Positions 25,901 to 33,446 of a stretch of 64,000 bases of DNA are shown here, in pieces. This DNA comes from Chloroflexi bacterium UBA6077. GTDB taxonomy: Bacteria > Chloroflexota > UBA6077. Each line of letters starts with the position of its first letter. Position 1 is the stretch's first letter. The position numbers and the translations under genes were made by a program. The notes under the pieces were generated by a model. The model was not told the DNA's origin. It searched no databases and worked only from the letters and a program-made list of their open reading frames with translations. The DNA is taken from positions 1 to 64,000 of the forward strand of contig DIXP01000005.1 in the NCBI GenBank assembly GCA_002436065.1, read 5' to 3'.

Positions 25901-26920
25901 GTAGTGGCGAGCAAGCCGTTCCGGGACGCTGGTTGCGAGGGTGAAGTCGATCTCCAGTGAAACGGGCCGCACCAACTCGGTGTCGTACAGACGAGCCCGG
26001 GCATTCAATAACTGGATGGGGGTTACCCGGCCAAGCTTGACCAGGAAATCCTCAACAGACAATCCAGTCTGCTGCTCTACGGCGAGGGCGCCGGCCGCCT
26101 GCTCTTTGCTGATCAGGCCGTCTTCCACCAACTGCATCCACAGGGGCCGAAGGGCCGGTTTCCCCTCCGTAGCGAGAGGAGGGTAGGCTCGCTCCATAGC
26201 CTTCCACTGCTCGGATGCCTTGCACAGCACCAGCCGCGGCTCGTATCCGGTCTGCTTTCTCAGCTTGACCAGGGTCTCGGGGGATGGCACTTCGGCGCAG
26301 GCCACCATTAAGTCGCCGTTGACAGGGAACAGGGGTACGATCCCTGCGCGCTCAGCCATCTCCCGCGGGACCACCCTGGCGAAGGCCGGCTCGATCAGGT
26401 AGTTTTCAAGGTGGATGTGGGGCAGGTAGAGGGCCAGGCCGAGCGCTTCGACGAAGTCGTCCTCGGATAGCAGGCCACCAGCGGCTCCCTTGGAGACCTC
26501 TTCCGGACTTGCCGGTGCCCCCTGTTGTTCTATCCAACTCCGCTGGTGCGACGTTAGCACGCCGGTATCTACCATGGCCCCGGCGGCGGTCTTCCATGCC
26601 TGAGTCGCTCCATCAAGAGAGAAGACTCTGTCGATGGTCGCGTCTATCTCGCCCTGACTGCTCAAGACCGGCCAGATGTTCCGAGATGTTATCTTCCGAA
26701 GGGCCAGTACCGTCTCGCTGTCGCTGGGATCGGCCATGGCAACCACCAGGACGTCCCCTCGCTGTACAAGTGGGACCACCCTGTTCGAACGAGCGAACTG
26801 CTCGGGAACCAGGCGTGCAAAGTACGGGGCTACCGAATAGCGGCTGGCCGGAACGTACTGAGGTGCCGCCGCCGTCTCCTCCTCCTCATCACGTATGCTC
26901 TCGTTAGCGATCTGCGTCAT
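22919..26920 (-). CDS. Six-MshEN / GT2 fusion: putative c-di-GMP-responsive polysaccharide synthase
   Basis: 1333 residues. Six MshEN (T2SSE_N) modules lie at about 25-102, 150-247, 285-395, 433-543, 580-711 and 741-851, each with the P-E-x-x-A-R-x-x-x-x-x-P-L ... A-x-x-x-P pattern. The sixth carries a near-perfect c-di-GMP-binding motif RLGKALMSLGHVTQDQL at 744-760 with Q767. Two or three membrane helices (880-928) precede a GT2 domain (949-1190) with YTVLIPLYRE, the DxD motif DAED (about 1041), TED (about 1134) and QRSRW (about 1171), and then C-terminal helices. TED and QxxRW are marks of processive synthases such as BcsA, and the domain also resembles NfrB. It probably polymerises a glycan across the membrane, gated by c-di-GMP, with the BcsB-like protein as exporter partner (inference). 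Confidence 0.85.
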   Translation of the reverse strand: MTQIANESIRDEEEETAAAPQYVPASRYSVAPYFARLVPEQFARSNRVVPLVQRGDVLVVAMADPSDSETVLALRKITSRNIWPVLSSQGEIDATIDRVFSLDGATQAWKTAAGAMVDTGVLTSHQRSWIEQQGAPASPEEVSKGAAGGLLSEDDFVEALGLALYLPHIHLENYLIEPAFARVVPREMAERAGIVPLFPVNGDLMVACAEVPSPETLVKLRKQTGYEPRLVLCKASEQWKAMERAYPPLATEGKPALRPLWMQLVEDGLISKEQAAGALAVEQQTGLSVEDFLVKLGRVTPIQLLNARARLYDTELVRPVSLEIDFTLATSVPERLARHYRFIVLRRAKRYVEIATVDPGDEDTREMLRFLIGQPIRLLMCTQAGLEEAITLAYGSPQDTEASRQLPFPEFIVRSGRLAAGQVAEALDLQQKNGRPLEACLIELDLLDGEGLAELLALHRQMPSVTAPRYNIKSETLNLLPEPLARQHGVLPLYREGQMLSLALSNPQQESAIQAVQQHTGLHVRPILAGEEALAETIDRLYRVDLSAISQELQSFGDELVKKRLISRDQLFQAWAQQLHTGLPFDMAVTALGYLTEQQMAEALSQFLRMPTVELAYRMEPSTVIDGLGRQQQVLKWIEPVDSELAQRLPEEAARRYGAIPFRQDGNTIMVAFAIPVEEAARLAVEELLKAPISIHIANRSRITEAIRRVHNRRTLGDLLVETDYIGRRQLQEGLELHRNTGVRLGKALMSLGHVTQDQLVTCLSEQMNLPYFTLSGVEISDEIARIIPENLCRQKGVLPLSRRNGVLTLAMTDPLDTDAVKDVEQLTQCHVEPVITTDDELEHALEGLYRDEYLWTSANDLVYRYPDESASRVLTRRQKVFFIGVAAVSLLLLIIVPIAFITFMVSASTLFYLCFSTYKFYLIYKALSHKLEVDVALDEIGEMDERDLPIYTVLIPLYRESEVLPTLVRAIDAMDYPKTKLDVKLLLEEDDTETIEVVSKTELPAHFKPLVVPHGLPKGKPKACNYGLIHAEGEYTVIYDAEDVPDPNQLKMAVAAFRKAGEHVACIQAKLNYYNRDQNLLTRWFTTEYSMWFDLFIPGLDASNSPIPLGGTSNHFRTAQLKALGAWDPYNVTEDADLGVRLFKAGGKTAVIDSTTYEEANSEVYNWIRQRSRWVKGYVQTWLVHMRHPVKLAREIGFYQFFSFNMVIGGTFFGFLMNPIYWALTAAWFLTHWELIQQIFPRPIFYLGSLALYFGNFAFMYTNVAGCMRRRYYDMVKYALISPLYWALMSIGAWKGFIQLFYKASYWEKTKHGLYRGEIGQAISVAAARETK

Positions 26921-27219
26921 CGCTCAGACAGCCCCTTCCGTCTCAGATCAAGAAGCCTGACCATGTTGGTGTACAGCCGGTAAAGGGCATAGCCGAAGAT
27001 GAACGAAAGGATGAAAAGCAGGGGAACGGTGAAAAAGCCGAGGAAGACCGATACAAAGAGGAGCAACCAGACTGCCAGGACGAAGGACACCCGGAACAAC
27101 ACCCACAGGATGGCCCAGAACAGGTTGACGCTGGGCGCACCCTCGTCGCCCAGGATGGTCGCCTGGGAGAAATCTTGGTCGATGCTCTTTCCGTTTCGCG
27201 CCGTGTCCTGACCTGACAA
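26917..27219 (-). CDS. Small membrane protein upstream of the GT2 synthase
   Basis: 100 residues. A polar N-terminus of about 30 residues is followed by two long hydrophobic helices (VNLFWAILWVLFRVSFVLAV and SVFLGFFTVPLLFILSFIFG) and a basic tail. It starts at TTG (27219), which is not well supported by a ribosome-binding site. Its stop overlaps the ATG of the synthase gene as ATGA, indicating coupled translation and a likely accessory or assembly role for the synthase. No family recognised. Confidence 0.6.
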   Translation of the reverse strand: MSGQDTARNGKSIDQDFSQATILGDEGAPSVNLFWAILWVLFRVSFVLAVWLLLFVSVFLGFFTVPLLFILSFIFGYALYRLYTNMVRLLDLRRKGLSER

Positions 27220-27249
27220 TACGGTGTCCCAAATGAGAGGATCCTGCGC

Positions 27250-28443
27250 TTATTCGCCCGTCGGCGCCGGTGTGGTTTCCCGATCTCCAGGGGTGACGCG
27301 GAGCTCGAGAAGGCCCGGCTTGCTGCTAACCAGGCGGGGCGCGAACTGGGTCAAATCCTTGAGCCGCTCCTCGAGGGAGATGGACCCATCGTACCTGACT
27401 ATCATGTACAACGTCCCCTGATGGAACCTGCGGAGCCTCGCGCTTCTCACCCCTTCCAGCCCCTGCAGTGCCTGTTGGAAGACCCCCAGAGATCGGAAGC
27501 TCCCAAAGGGAGAGACGATGAGATTCACCGTGCCCGCAGGTGGGAGGAATTCCCTGGTCGTAAGGTCTACCCCAGCGACAGGACTTTCCTCCGTGGTGGG
27601 CTCTGGTGGCTGGGCAGGAATTGGTGCTGGCGCCGGCTTGACCTGTTGAGGCTCGGCCCTTGCCGGCAACTCGACGGGCAGCCGAGGCGCGGCCGCCTCG
27701 ACCGATGGAGTGCCGGTAGCGCCCGATGGTTGAGTGGCCTGCACTTGAGGTGGCGGAGTGCTTACAATGTCCCCGAGAGGCACTCTATCCCCTTCCTTGG
27801 TATGGAGAGCCTTTCCCTCTGGTGCAATGGTTGTTGGTGCCTGGCCGGCTACGTCGCGGGCCGGCCCTTCCAGCGACGCCGAGGATGCAGGCGGTTGCCT
27901 CGTCAGCATCGTTGCTGGGGGAGTCGGCAAAGGTGGAGCCGTGGGCAGAGGCGTCCTTACTAAGGTGATCGGCTGACGCGGCATGGTGGGAGGCGCCGCC
28001 GGCCGCGACCTTGAAGGGCTCATCATCGGTCCGGCTTCCGCATCCTGGGTTCCCAAGGGCTTCTCGTTGGGAGAAGCCGCTGCCAGCAGCGTGTCCAGCA
28101 TCTCATCAAACGGCTCTGACTTCAGAACCACCGCATCCAGATGAGGCAGGAGCGCCCGATTCACCTCCATCTCGCCGACGAGCCCGACGATGGCCATGGG
28201 CAGGCGTTTGAGCCGCACAGTCTTCAGGACCGTTACGGTCCCGTCGCCGGAGCTGTCGGTATCTAGCAGGAGCAGGTGAGGGGACAAGCTGCGTATCAGA
28301 GTACCGAGATCTCTCCAATCCTCGGCTACGCCGACCACTTCTATCTCTGGTCTGCTCTCCAAGACCACCGCCAACAAACGACAGCAGTCAGCTGTCTCAC
28401 CACTAATGGCAACTCTCACCATGCGGGTCATCTGAGCTCTCAT
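27250..28443 (-). CDS. Receiver-like protein with Pro-rich linker and a shared C-terminal domain
   Basis: 397 residues in three parts. Residues 8-125 follow a CheY-like receiver fold (VRVAISGETADCCRLLAVVL ... HLLLLDTDSS ... VVLKSEPFDEML): the phospho-acceptor Asp and the Lys are present, but the usual N-terminal acidic pair is replaced by GE. Residues about 130-300 are a Pro/Ala/Thr-rich linker. The last 90 residues (NLIVSPFGSFRSLGVFQQAL ... GTLYMIVRYDG) form an alpha/beta domain also found at the end of the neighbouring coiled-coil protein. It probably senses or transmits a signal to the polysaccharide synthase encoded downstream. It has no DNA-binding domain, so it is unlikely to be a transcription factor. 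Confidence 0.65.
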   Translation of the reverse strand: MRAQMTRMVRVAISGETADCCRLLAVVLESRPEIEVVGVAEDWRDLGTLIRSLSPHLLLLDTDSSGDGTVTVLKTVRLKRLPMAIVGLVGEMEVNRALLPHLDAVVLKSEPFDEMLDTLLAAASPNEKPLGTQDAEAGPMMSPSRSRPAAPPTMPRQPITLVRTPLPTAPPLPTPPATMLTRQPPASSASLEGPARDVAGQAPTTIAPEGKALHTKEGDRVPLGDIVSTPPPQVQATQPSGATGTPSVEAAAPRLPVELPARAEPQQVKPAPAPIPAQPPEPTTEESPVAGVDLTTREFLPPAGTVNLIVSPFGSFRSLGVFQQALQGLEGVRSARLRRFHQGTLYMIVRYDGSISLEERLKDLTQFAPRLVSSKPGLLELRVTPGDRETTPAPTGE

Positions 28444-28493
28444 TCTCCAGGGGTGCTTGTACAGCCCCTTTGGTTGGCGCCCATTCGGTTGAC

Positions 28494-29606
28494 CTACCGA
28501 CAGACGACAGCTACATCTATTTGGTCACGAGTGGAAGACACTCGCTGAAGCTCGAAGTTGGTCATTTCGCTGAGCATCTCATCCAACTGTACGGCGCTTT
28601 GGTAACGTACCAGAAGCCTGATGGTGCCCGAGTGGAACGACTCGGCCTGGACCGCCAGGACTCCAGGAAGCTTCTGCACGGCACGATGGAACGACATGAG
28701 ATCGCTGAAGCTGTTGAGCCCCACGGCCACCAGTCGCACCGACCTCGCAAAGGGCGCCGGTTCCACTGCCTCGTCGTCAGTGCGCAGGACCTTTGCGTCC
28801 TCACGCGGGAGGTAGGAACGGATCTCTTGCTCCTCGTGACTGCACGATCGGCCGTTAGTGCCGTTGGTGGTATTGAGGACTTGCAGCGCTTCCGCCACCT
28901 TGGACGCTAGGGTAGAGTGTTCGTTGTGCGATGATGCGCTCTTGGCATCCATGATGAGCCGGCCATAGCCTGCTTTGCCGCTAGCCTCGCCGTACTGAGA
29001 GTCCGCCGGCTGCTCTCTCGGATCGACGCCGGAGACTGGGGGCGTCGGCGTTGCCCTATCGGCTAGGGATGGGGGAGGGGGCGACATTCGGTCGAGAATG
29101 ATCCGATCCAGGCTCTCAGCCATGGCCAGAATGGAACGCTTGCTCTCCATCAGGACGTTGATGGACCTCTCGCTTGCTTCCTGGTTAAGCTTGGTGTTCT
29201 CATCGCGCGTCCTCTGGAGGAGGGCGAGAACCTCGTTCTGGGCCTCCATGACCCGCCGCGTGACATCCTCGTATAGACTGCTTGTCTCGGTTTTCGCAGT
29301 CAGCCGGATAGAACTCACGATGTCTTCAGCGCTGACCAAGATCTCAGCAGCCATGTTAAGAGCGGCCTTGCTGGCATCAGCATCGCCAGTCGGAGTCTCC
29401 CCAAGCTTCGTCATTCGGGCGTTGGTTTCCTGGAGTTCTGCAAGGAGTTCCATGTTTCGTTGTTCCAACTCCCGGTTCTTGTGCTCCAATTCCCTAAAGC
29501 CGGAGACCAACCCCTTGAGCAGCTCTGAGACATAGGGATCTTCGGTACGGCGGCGGTCCGTGACGAACTTCACCAGGTTGGAGTCCAGGATCTCTGAATT
29601 TCCCAT
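28494..29606 (-). CDS. Coiled-coil protein sharing the C-terminal domain
   Basis: 370 residues. The region around residues 35-65 is a heptad-rich coiled coil (ELEHKNRELEQRNMELLAEL). A helical region to about 180 resembles DivIVA-like or cytoskeletal proteins, and a Pro-rich linker (MSPPPPSLADRATPTPPVSG) follows. The last 85 residues (VRLVAVGLNSFSDLMSFHRA ... GTIRLLVRYQS) match the C-terminal domain of the receiver-like protein encoded next. The ATG at 29606 has AAGGA at a good distance; a GTG 18 bases earlier is the alternative. It is the first gene of the seven- to eight-gene polysaccharide run, so a role in positioning or organising the synthase is plausible but unproven. Confidence 0.62.
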   Translation of the reverse strand: MGNSEILDSNLVKFVTDRRRTEDPYVSELLKGLVSGFRELEHKNRELEQRNMELLAELQETNARMTKLGETPTGDADASKAALNMAAEILVSAEDIVSSIRLTAKTETSSLYEDVTRRVMEAQNEVLALLQRTRDENTKLNQEASERSINVLMESKRSILAMAESLDRIILDRMSPPPPSLADRATPTPPVSGVDPREQPADSQYGEASGKAGYGRLIMDAKSASSHNEHSTLASKVAEALQVLNTTNGTNGRSCSHEEQEIRSYLPREDAKVLRTDDEAVEPAPFARSVRLVAVGLNSFSDLMSFHRAVQKLPGVLAVQAESFHSGTIRLLVRYQSAVQLDEMLSEMTNFELQRVSSTRDQIDVAVVCR

Positions 29607-30108
29607 CACATCGTCCTTACGCACTAGCTGCGTACAAGCAGCAAGCCCCCGGAGTCCGGGATACAGAAGAAGTCCACTCTCAGTCGAGACACCGCTAGGA
29701 TAGACTCCCTGAGATACCGTGGGGAAGGGGGCTTTAGTCCCGATTATCTGGGCCTATGGGCCCACACTTAGTCCAATGGAGGTCACCGCATTGGACCCTA
29801 TCGGTGAGGCCACGCCCCAGGAGGAGCCGATACCATTGGCTCGAACATACAGGCAGGGGTCTGGCGGGGGTCCCGTCCGGACGCAGATAGACTAGTGCTA
29901 CGACACTCGCATTGCTCACGCTCCCCTATTCTGACACTAGGGAGAGGCCAACTTTCCTGCGTAAGTGTAGCATCTTCTTGACACATGGAGCAATGGGGGA
30001 TAGGGGAGTTGGCCAAAGTGGCCTTCCTCGTCCGCCTGGAACAGATGGCCCCGTGATGGTTCTTGCCACGGTCGTCGTGGACCGGGTGCTGGATGTGAGG
30101 GTAGGGCT
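29607..30108. other. Long upstream region of the polysaccharide synthase operon
   Basis: 502 bases without a credible gene. It contains an 8-bp perfect inverted repeat GTCCAATG/CATTGGAC (29771-29778, 29789-29796), a small TGGGCC/GGCCCA hairpin at about 29749-29764, and paired GGCCAACT/AGTTGGCC segments around 29945-30015. I found no convincing -35/-10 pair for the minus-strand operon and no c-di-GMP riboswitch core. Confidence 0.4.
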
Positions 30109-30777
30109 CTAGTAGCGCTTGCCCTTCTGTCGGCGGATGTCGAACTTGGCGGTGCTGGCCACGTGCATCACCGTCATCACTCCGGCCTGGACGGGGTCGG
30201 AAACCACCAGGTCCGCCTCGTCGGGGACGCTTCCTGCCATGTTGAGGGACACCACAGCTATCCCCTTTTCCCTCACCTCCCGCACGGCTTCAGTGATCTC
30301 TCCACCCATCAGTGACCCCGCCAGCACCAGCGCCTTGGCTCTGGGGAGCCGGCCCACCGCTCTCACCGCCGCGGCCAACTCCTTCTCGCCCACCAGCGGG
30401 ATGGTGTCGATGGAGATCCGCTCGCCCCGGATGTTGTGGCGGTCGGCCTCGCTCACGGCCCCCAACACCACCTGGCCTACCTGGGCCCCGCCCCCCACGA
30501 CGATGATCCGCTTCCCGAAGATCTTCCAGAAGGAGGGCATCTCTTCGGTGGAGATCACTACCTCCAGTTCGGAGAGATCCCTTATGAGAGACGATGGATC
30601 CGCCACACCCTCCAACTCGAAGTAGGTAGATGCTTCTCCATCTTGCCGGTCGGTGATATCCACGTAGCTGATATTGGCGTTGTGCCGGTAGATCACCTCC
30701 GTCAGGTCGTGCAAGACCCCCGGTTGATCGTGGGCGCGGACAAGGATGGCGAGGACTCTCGGTAGGGCTTCGCCCAT
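30109..30777 (-). CDS. ACT-domain regulatory protein (DUF5612-like)
   Basis: 222 residues. The N-terminal ACT domain (VLAILVRAHDQPGVLHDLTE ... ISYVDIT) binds small ligands such as amino acids in related proteins. The C-terminal half (KRIIVVGGGAQVGQVVLGAV ... LAGSLMGGEITEAVREVREK) looks like a Rossmann-type nucleotide-binding region and ends in a basic tail. The arrangement resembles the DUF5612 family of uncharacterised ACT proteins best known from archaea; I am only moderately sure of that assignment. The ATG at 30777 has AGGAGT 7 bases upstream, better than in-frame starts further out. It lies 53 bases after the PQQ-repeat gene on the same strand. Confidence 0.7.
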   Translation of the reverse strand: MGEALPRVLAILVRAHDQPGVLHDLTEVIYRHNANISYVDITDRQDGEASTYFELEGVADPSSLIRDLSELEVVISTEEMPSFWKIFGKRIIVVGGGAQVGQVVLGAVSEADRHNIRGERISIDTIPLVGEKELAAAVRAVGRLPRAKALVLAGSLMGGEITEAVREVREKGIAVVSLNMAGSVPDEADLVVSDPVQAGVMTVMHVASTAKFDIRRQKGKRY

Positions 30778-30829
30778 GGGCGGACTCCTAAGCATGATAG
30801 TGGATGCGCTGTGAATGGGCGCGATTCTA

Positions 30830-32809
30830 TCACCTTGTCCGCAGGAGCGAGAAGCCGTCGGCGCGGACATCCGCTTTCAGCGATTCCAGCTTGACCTGGA
30901 CACGCAAGGTTGCCCCATTGCTCGGGATCGTCAGGCTTGAGGAGGCCGGAGCCCACCCGGCGGTAGTGGCAGTCTTGGAGAGGGCGGTGCTGGTGGATAG
31001 GGTGCCGCCGTAGCGGTTGAGCACGACTACTTGAATGCTGGCCCTGAACCAGCCCGAGCTGGACGGCACGTTCAACTGCCCGGTGAAGTCGTAGCCCTCC
31101 CCAGGGGTGATCGGGACGTCCTGGTAGACCACGAACGACTCGCCCTTGGTGGAGTTGGCGCGCAGCGAGTAGGAGCCTTCCCAACGAGCGTCTGAACTCC
31201 TGGACACCAAACTCGCGTATCCGGCGCTCATGACCGACCAGTCATCGGGGAGGCTGTTGCCGTCCGCGTCCTGCTCGAACCCGCCGTTGGTTATCAGGTT
31301 CCCGCCTGGACTGCTGGGCAGGGTTGGGGTGGCGGTGGCAGTGGGCACGGCCGTATTGGCGGTCGTTGTTGGTGTCCGTGTCGCGGTTGCCTGTGCGGAT
31401 GTGGCAGAGGGGGTTGGTGTCACTGTTGGAGTGTTCGTGAGCATGGGTGTCGTCGTTGGGGTTTGGGTGGGCGTGGCAGTTTTCGTGGGCGTGGCCGTCC
31501 GTGTAGGTGTGGCGGTTTTGGTGGGTGTGGGTGTCCGTGTCGACGTTGGTGTGGTAATAGGCTTCGGCAGTTCCAGGGCGAAGGCGGCCTTCTCGTCCAC
31601 CGGAACGTAGAGCGTCCCGTCGGCGTCCAACGCGAGCTGTATACCGGGGTAGGACGCGTCATCTAGCCCCGTGCCGTATTTCCACAGCACCTCTCTAGTG
31701 CCGCTGCTGACGGCGTACACGTTCTGGTCCTTCCCCAGGAAGTAGAGGGTCCCTCGAGAGTCCAGCAGGAGATTGCTCTTGACTCCGCCTGCCCACCCGA
31801 CTCTGGTGACGTATTGCTGCTTCCACTGGAGACTACCGTCTGGGTTGAGCGCATAGATCACGCCGTCGTCGCCCCCAATGAAGACCGTGCCGTCCGCGCC
31901 GATGGCCGGGGTGCGGTCGAAGGCGGTGGCCCCGAGGCGATACTGCCACTTCAACAGCCCGTTCGAGCTAACTGCCACGACGACATCCGAGCCGATGAAG
32001 TAGAGCGTCCCGTCGTTCCCGACCGCTGGTCCCACCAGGTACTTCCCGCTGGGCAGGTCCGGGAGTTGCCAGCGCAGCTGGCCGGTGGGGGTCAGCGACC
32101 ACACCGCATTGACCCAGCAGAAGTAGATGTTGCCGTTACCGTCGTAGGTCACGGGGATCCTTCGGCCCGTGGCGTACACGCCCCACTGAGCCAGTTGATA
32201 GCGCCACTTGAGGTTGCCGTTCTGCCGATCCAGGGCGTGTATGAAGCCGTCCTCGCTCACGAAGTGCAGAGTCGCCCCGTCGGGGCTGATGGAGACGGGG
32301 GTGTGGAGATGATCTGATCGGTAGTACCACAGTATGCTGCCCTCTGGATCGAGGGCGTAGATGTAGTCGTTCTCAGATGCCACATAGAGGGTGCCGTCGG
32401 CGGCCACCGTGGGGGGGAACTCCACCCAGGTCTCGTGGCCGGTCGCCCAGGGGCTGAAGAGCCACTTCATCTGCCCCGTCTGGGAATCGATTGCGTAGAC
32501 GCCTGCCATTCCTGCGGCCAGATAGACCGTGTTGTTTTTCCCTATGCCCATCCCCCGGTAGTCCGTGCCCCAGTGGTCGTTGTTCCGGGTGAAGGACCAT
32601 CGCCTGTCGGGGCGCTCCAACGGCCCGGCAAAGGGGCTGCGGCCGTTTCGCTGGCTGTTCTGGCCGTAGGTGGGCCAGGGGCTGTCGGCAAGGGGGCCTG
32701 ATGCAGCGTTGGCATCCCAGTTCATGAACCACAGAGCCGCCAAGAGGGCGAATCCAACGGCGATGTAGCGGGCGAAAACCCTTCCTCGATTGCCTTCTCT
32801 CTCGTTCAT
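30830..32809 (-). CDS. Secreted PQQ-type beta-propeller protein with Thr-Pro linker and C-terminal binding domain
   Basis: 659 residues with a signal peptide or anchor (ARYIAVGFALLAALWFMNWD). Residues about 40-410 contain seven or eight PQQ-like blades with the motif DGTLYxxxxDxxxYALxxxGxxxWxY. A linker of about 70 residues is built of TPT and ATPT units, typical of Chloroflexota surface proteins. The final 150 residues (NLITNGGFEQDADGNSLPDD ... VYQDVPITPGEGY) form a carbohydrate-binding-like jelly roll, closely similar to the C-terminal region of the GH26-like protein at 62569. The ATG at 32809 follows GGAG. It is probably surface-displayed and binding rather than enzymatic, since no quinoprotein catalytic residues were identified. 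Confidence 0.78.
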   Translation of the reverse strand: MNEREGNRGRVFARYIAVGFALLAALWFMNWDANAASGPLADSPWPTYGQNSQRNGRSPFAGPLERPDRRWSFTRNNDHWGTDYRGMGIGKNNTVYLAAGMAGVYAIDSQTGQMKWLFSPWATGHETWVEFPPTVAADGTLYVASENDYIYALDPEGSILWYYRSDHLHTPVSISPDGATLHFVSEDGFIHALDRQNGNLKWRYQLAQWGVYATGRRIPVTYDGNGNIYFCWVNAVWSLTPTGQLRWQLPDLPSGKYLVGPAVGNDGTLYFIGSDVVVAVSSNGLLKWQYRLGATAFDRTPAIGADGTVFIGGDDGVIYALNPDGSLQWKQQYVTRVGWAGGVKSNLLLDSRGTLYFLGKDQNVYAVSSGTREVLWKYGTGLDDASYPGIQLALDADGTLYVPVDEKAAFALELPKPITTPTSTRTPTPTKTATPTRTATPTKTATPTQTPTTTPMLTNTPTVTPTPSATSAQATATRTPTTTANTAVPTATATPTLPSSPGGNLITNGGFEQDADGNSLPDDWSVMSAGYASLVSRSSDARWEGSYSLRANSTKGESFVVYQDVPITPGEGYDFTGQLNVPSSSGWFRASIQVVVLNRYGGTLSTSTALSKTATTAGWAPASSSLTIPSNGATLRVQVKLESLKADVRADGFSLLRTR

Positions 32810-33022
32810 TCTCACTCCTGGCCGGCATCGTTGGTGTCCATGGCTTCGCAGCCTCATGGGCCGAGGCGGTCAGAACGAAGATAGCCTTGAACTGCTGCTC
32901 TGTCATGACAGAGCTGTCACAGGGAGGCTGACGGAACCGTTGGGATGCATCCTGGTGGGGATCGCACCGAATACCAGCCGGAGTTGGCGGGACGGCCGTC
33001 CCGCCAACTCCGGCTCTTGACG

Positions 33023-33283
33023 CTACACGGCCTGTTTCAGCAGTTGGCGTGCTTCCTCGTCGACTTCCAGTTCGATGCAATCGCAGTAGGTCGAGTAGAT
33101 GGCCCTGTCTAGCACCTTGAGGATGCTGTCCTCCAATTGTCCAACACAGCTACGCCGCAGCCACAGCAACCGACGGAGTCGCAGCAGAAACATGCGCTGC
33201 TGCCCCTGTGGCCCGTCGATTTTACTCTCACTGAAGATCGAGTCAGCACCGCGCTGCCAGGCAGAATATGATCCCCCCATCAT
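33023..33283 (-). CDS. Small hypothetical protein
   Basis: 86 residues beginning MMGGSYSAWQRGADSIFSES. It has a basic middle (MFLLRLRRLLWLRRSC) and an acidic, helical end (CIELEVDEEARQLLKQAV). The frame is open much further upstream, but that part runs through a palindromic element and is not protein-like. The ATG at 33283 has GAGGAGGGG immediately upstream, one of the strongest ribosome-binding sites in the window. No family recognised; it may be a genuine small protein. Confidence 0.45.
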   Translation of the reverse strand: MMGGSYSAWQRGADSIFSESKIDGPQGQQRMFLLRLRRLLWLRRSCVGQLEDSILKVLDRAIYSTYCDCIELEVDEEARQLLKQAV

Positions 33284-33446
33284 CACCCCTCCTCTTCGGC
33301 GCACTGTGCAGATCCCCGACCACTCCTTGATGAGCTGCCTGGGGACGGTTGGCGGCAGGATGACTGCGCCTACCGCGACACCTGTTCTGCTTACAGGCAC
33401 GTGGTGTGCCAGGAATAGGGCTGAATCTCCCTCTGCTTTCCCCTTC

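Noticed and set aside
31330..31560. Tandem GTGTCGGTGT-like DNA repeat
   Set aside because: It is the coding sequence of the Thr-Pro linker of the PQQ-propeller protein, in frame, not a separate element.
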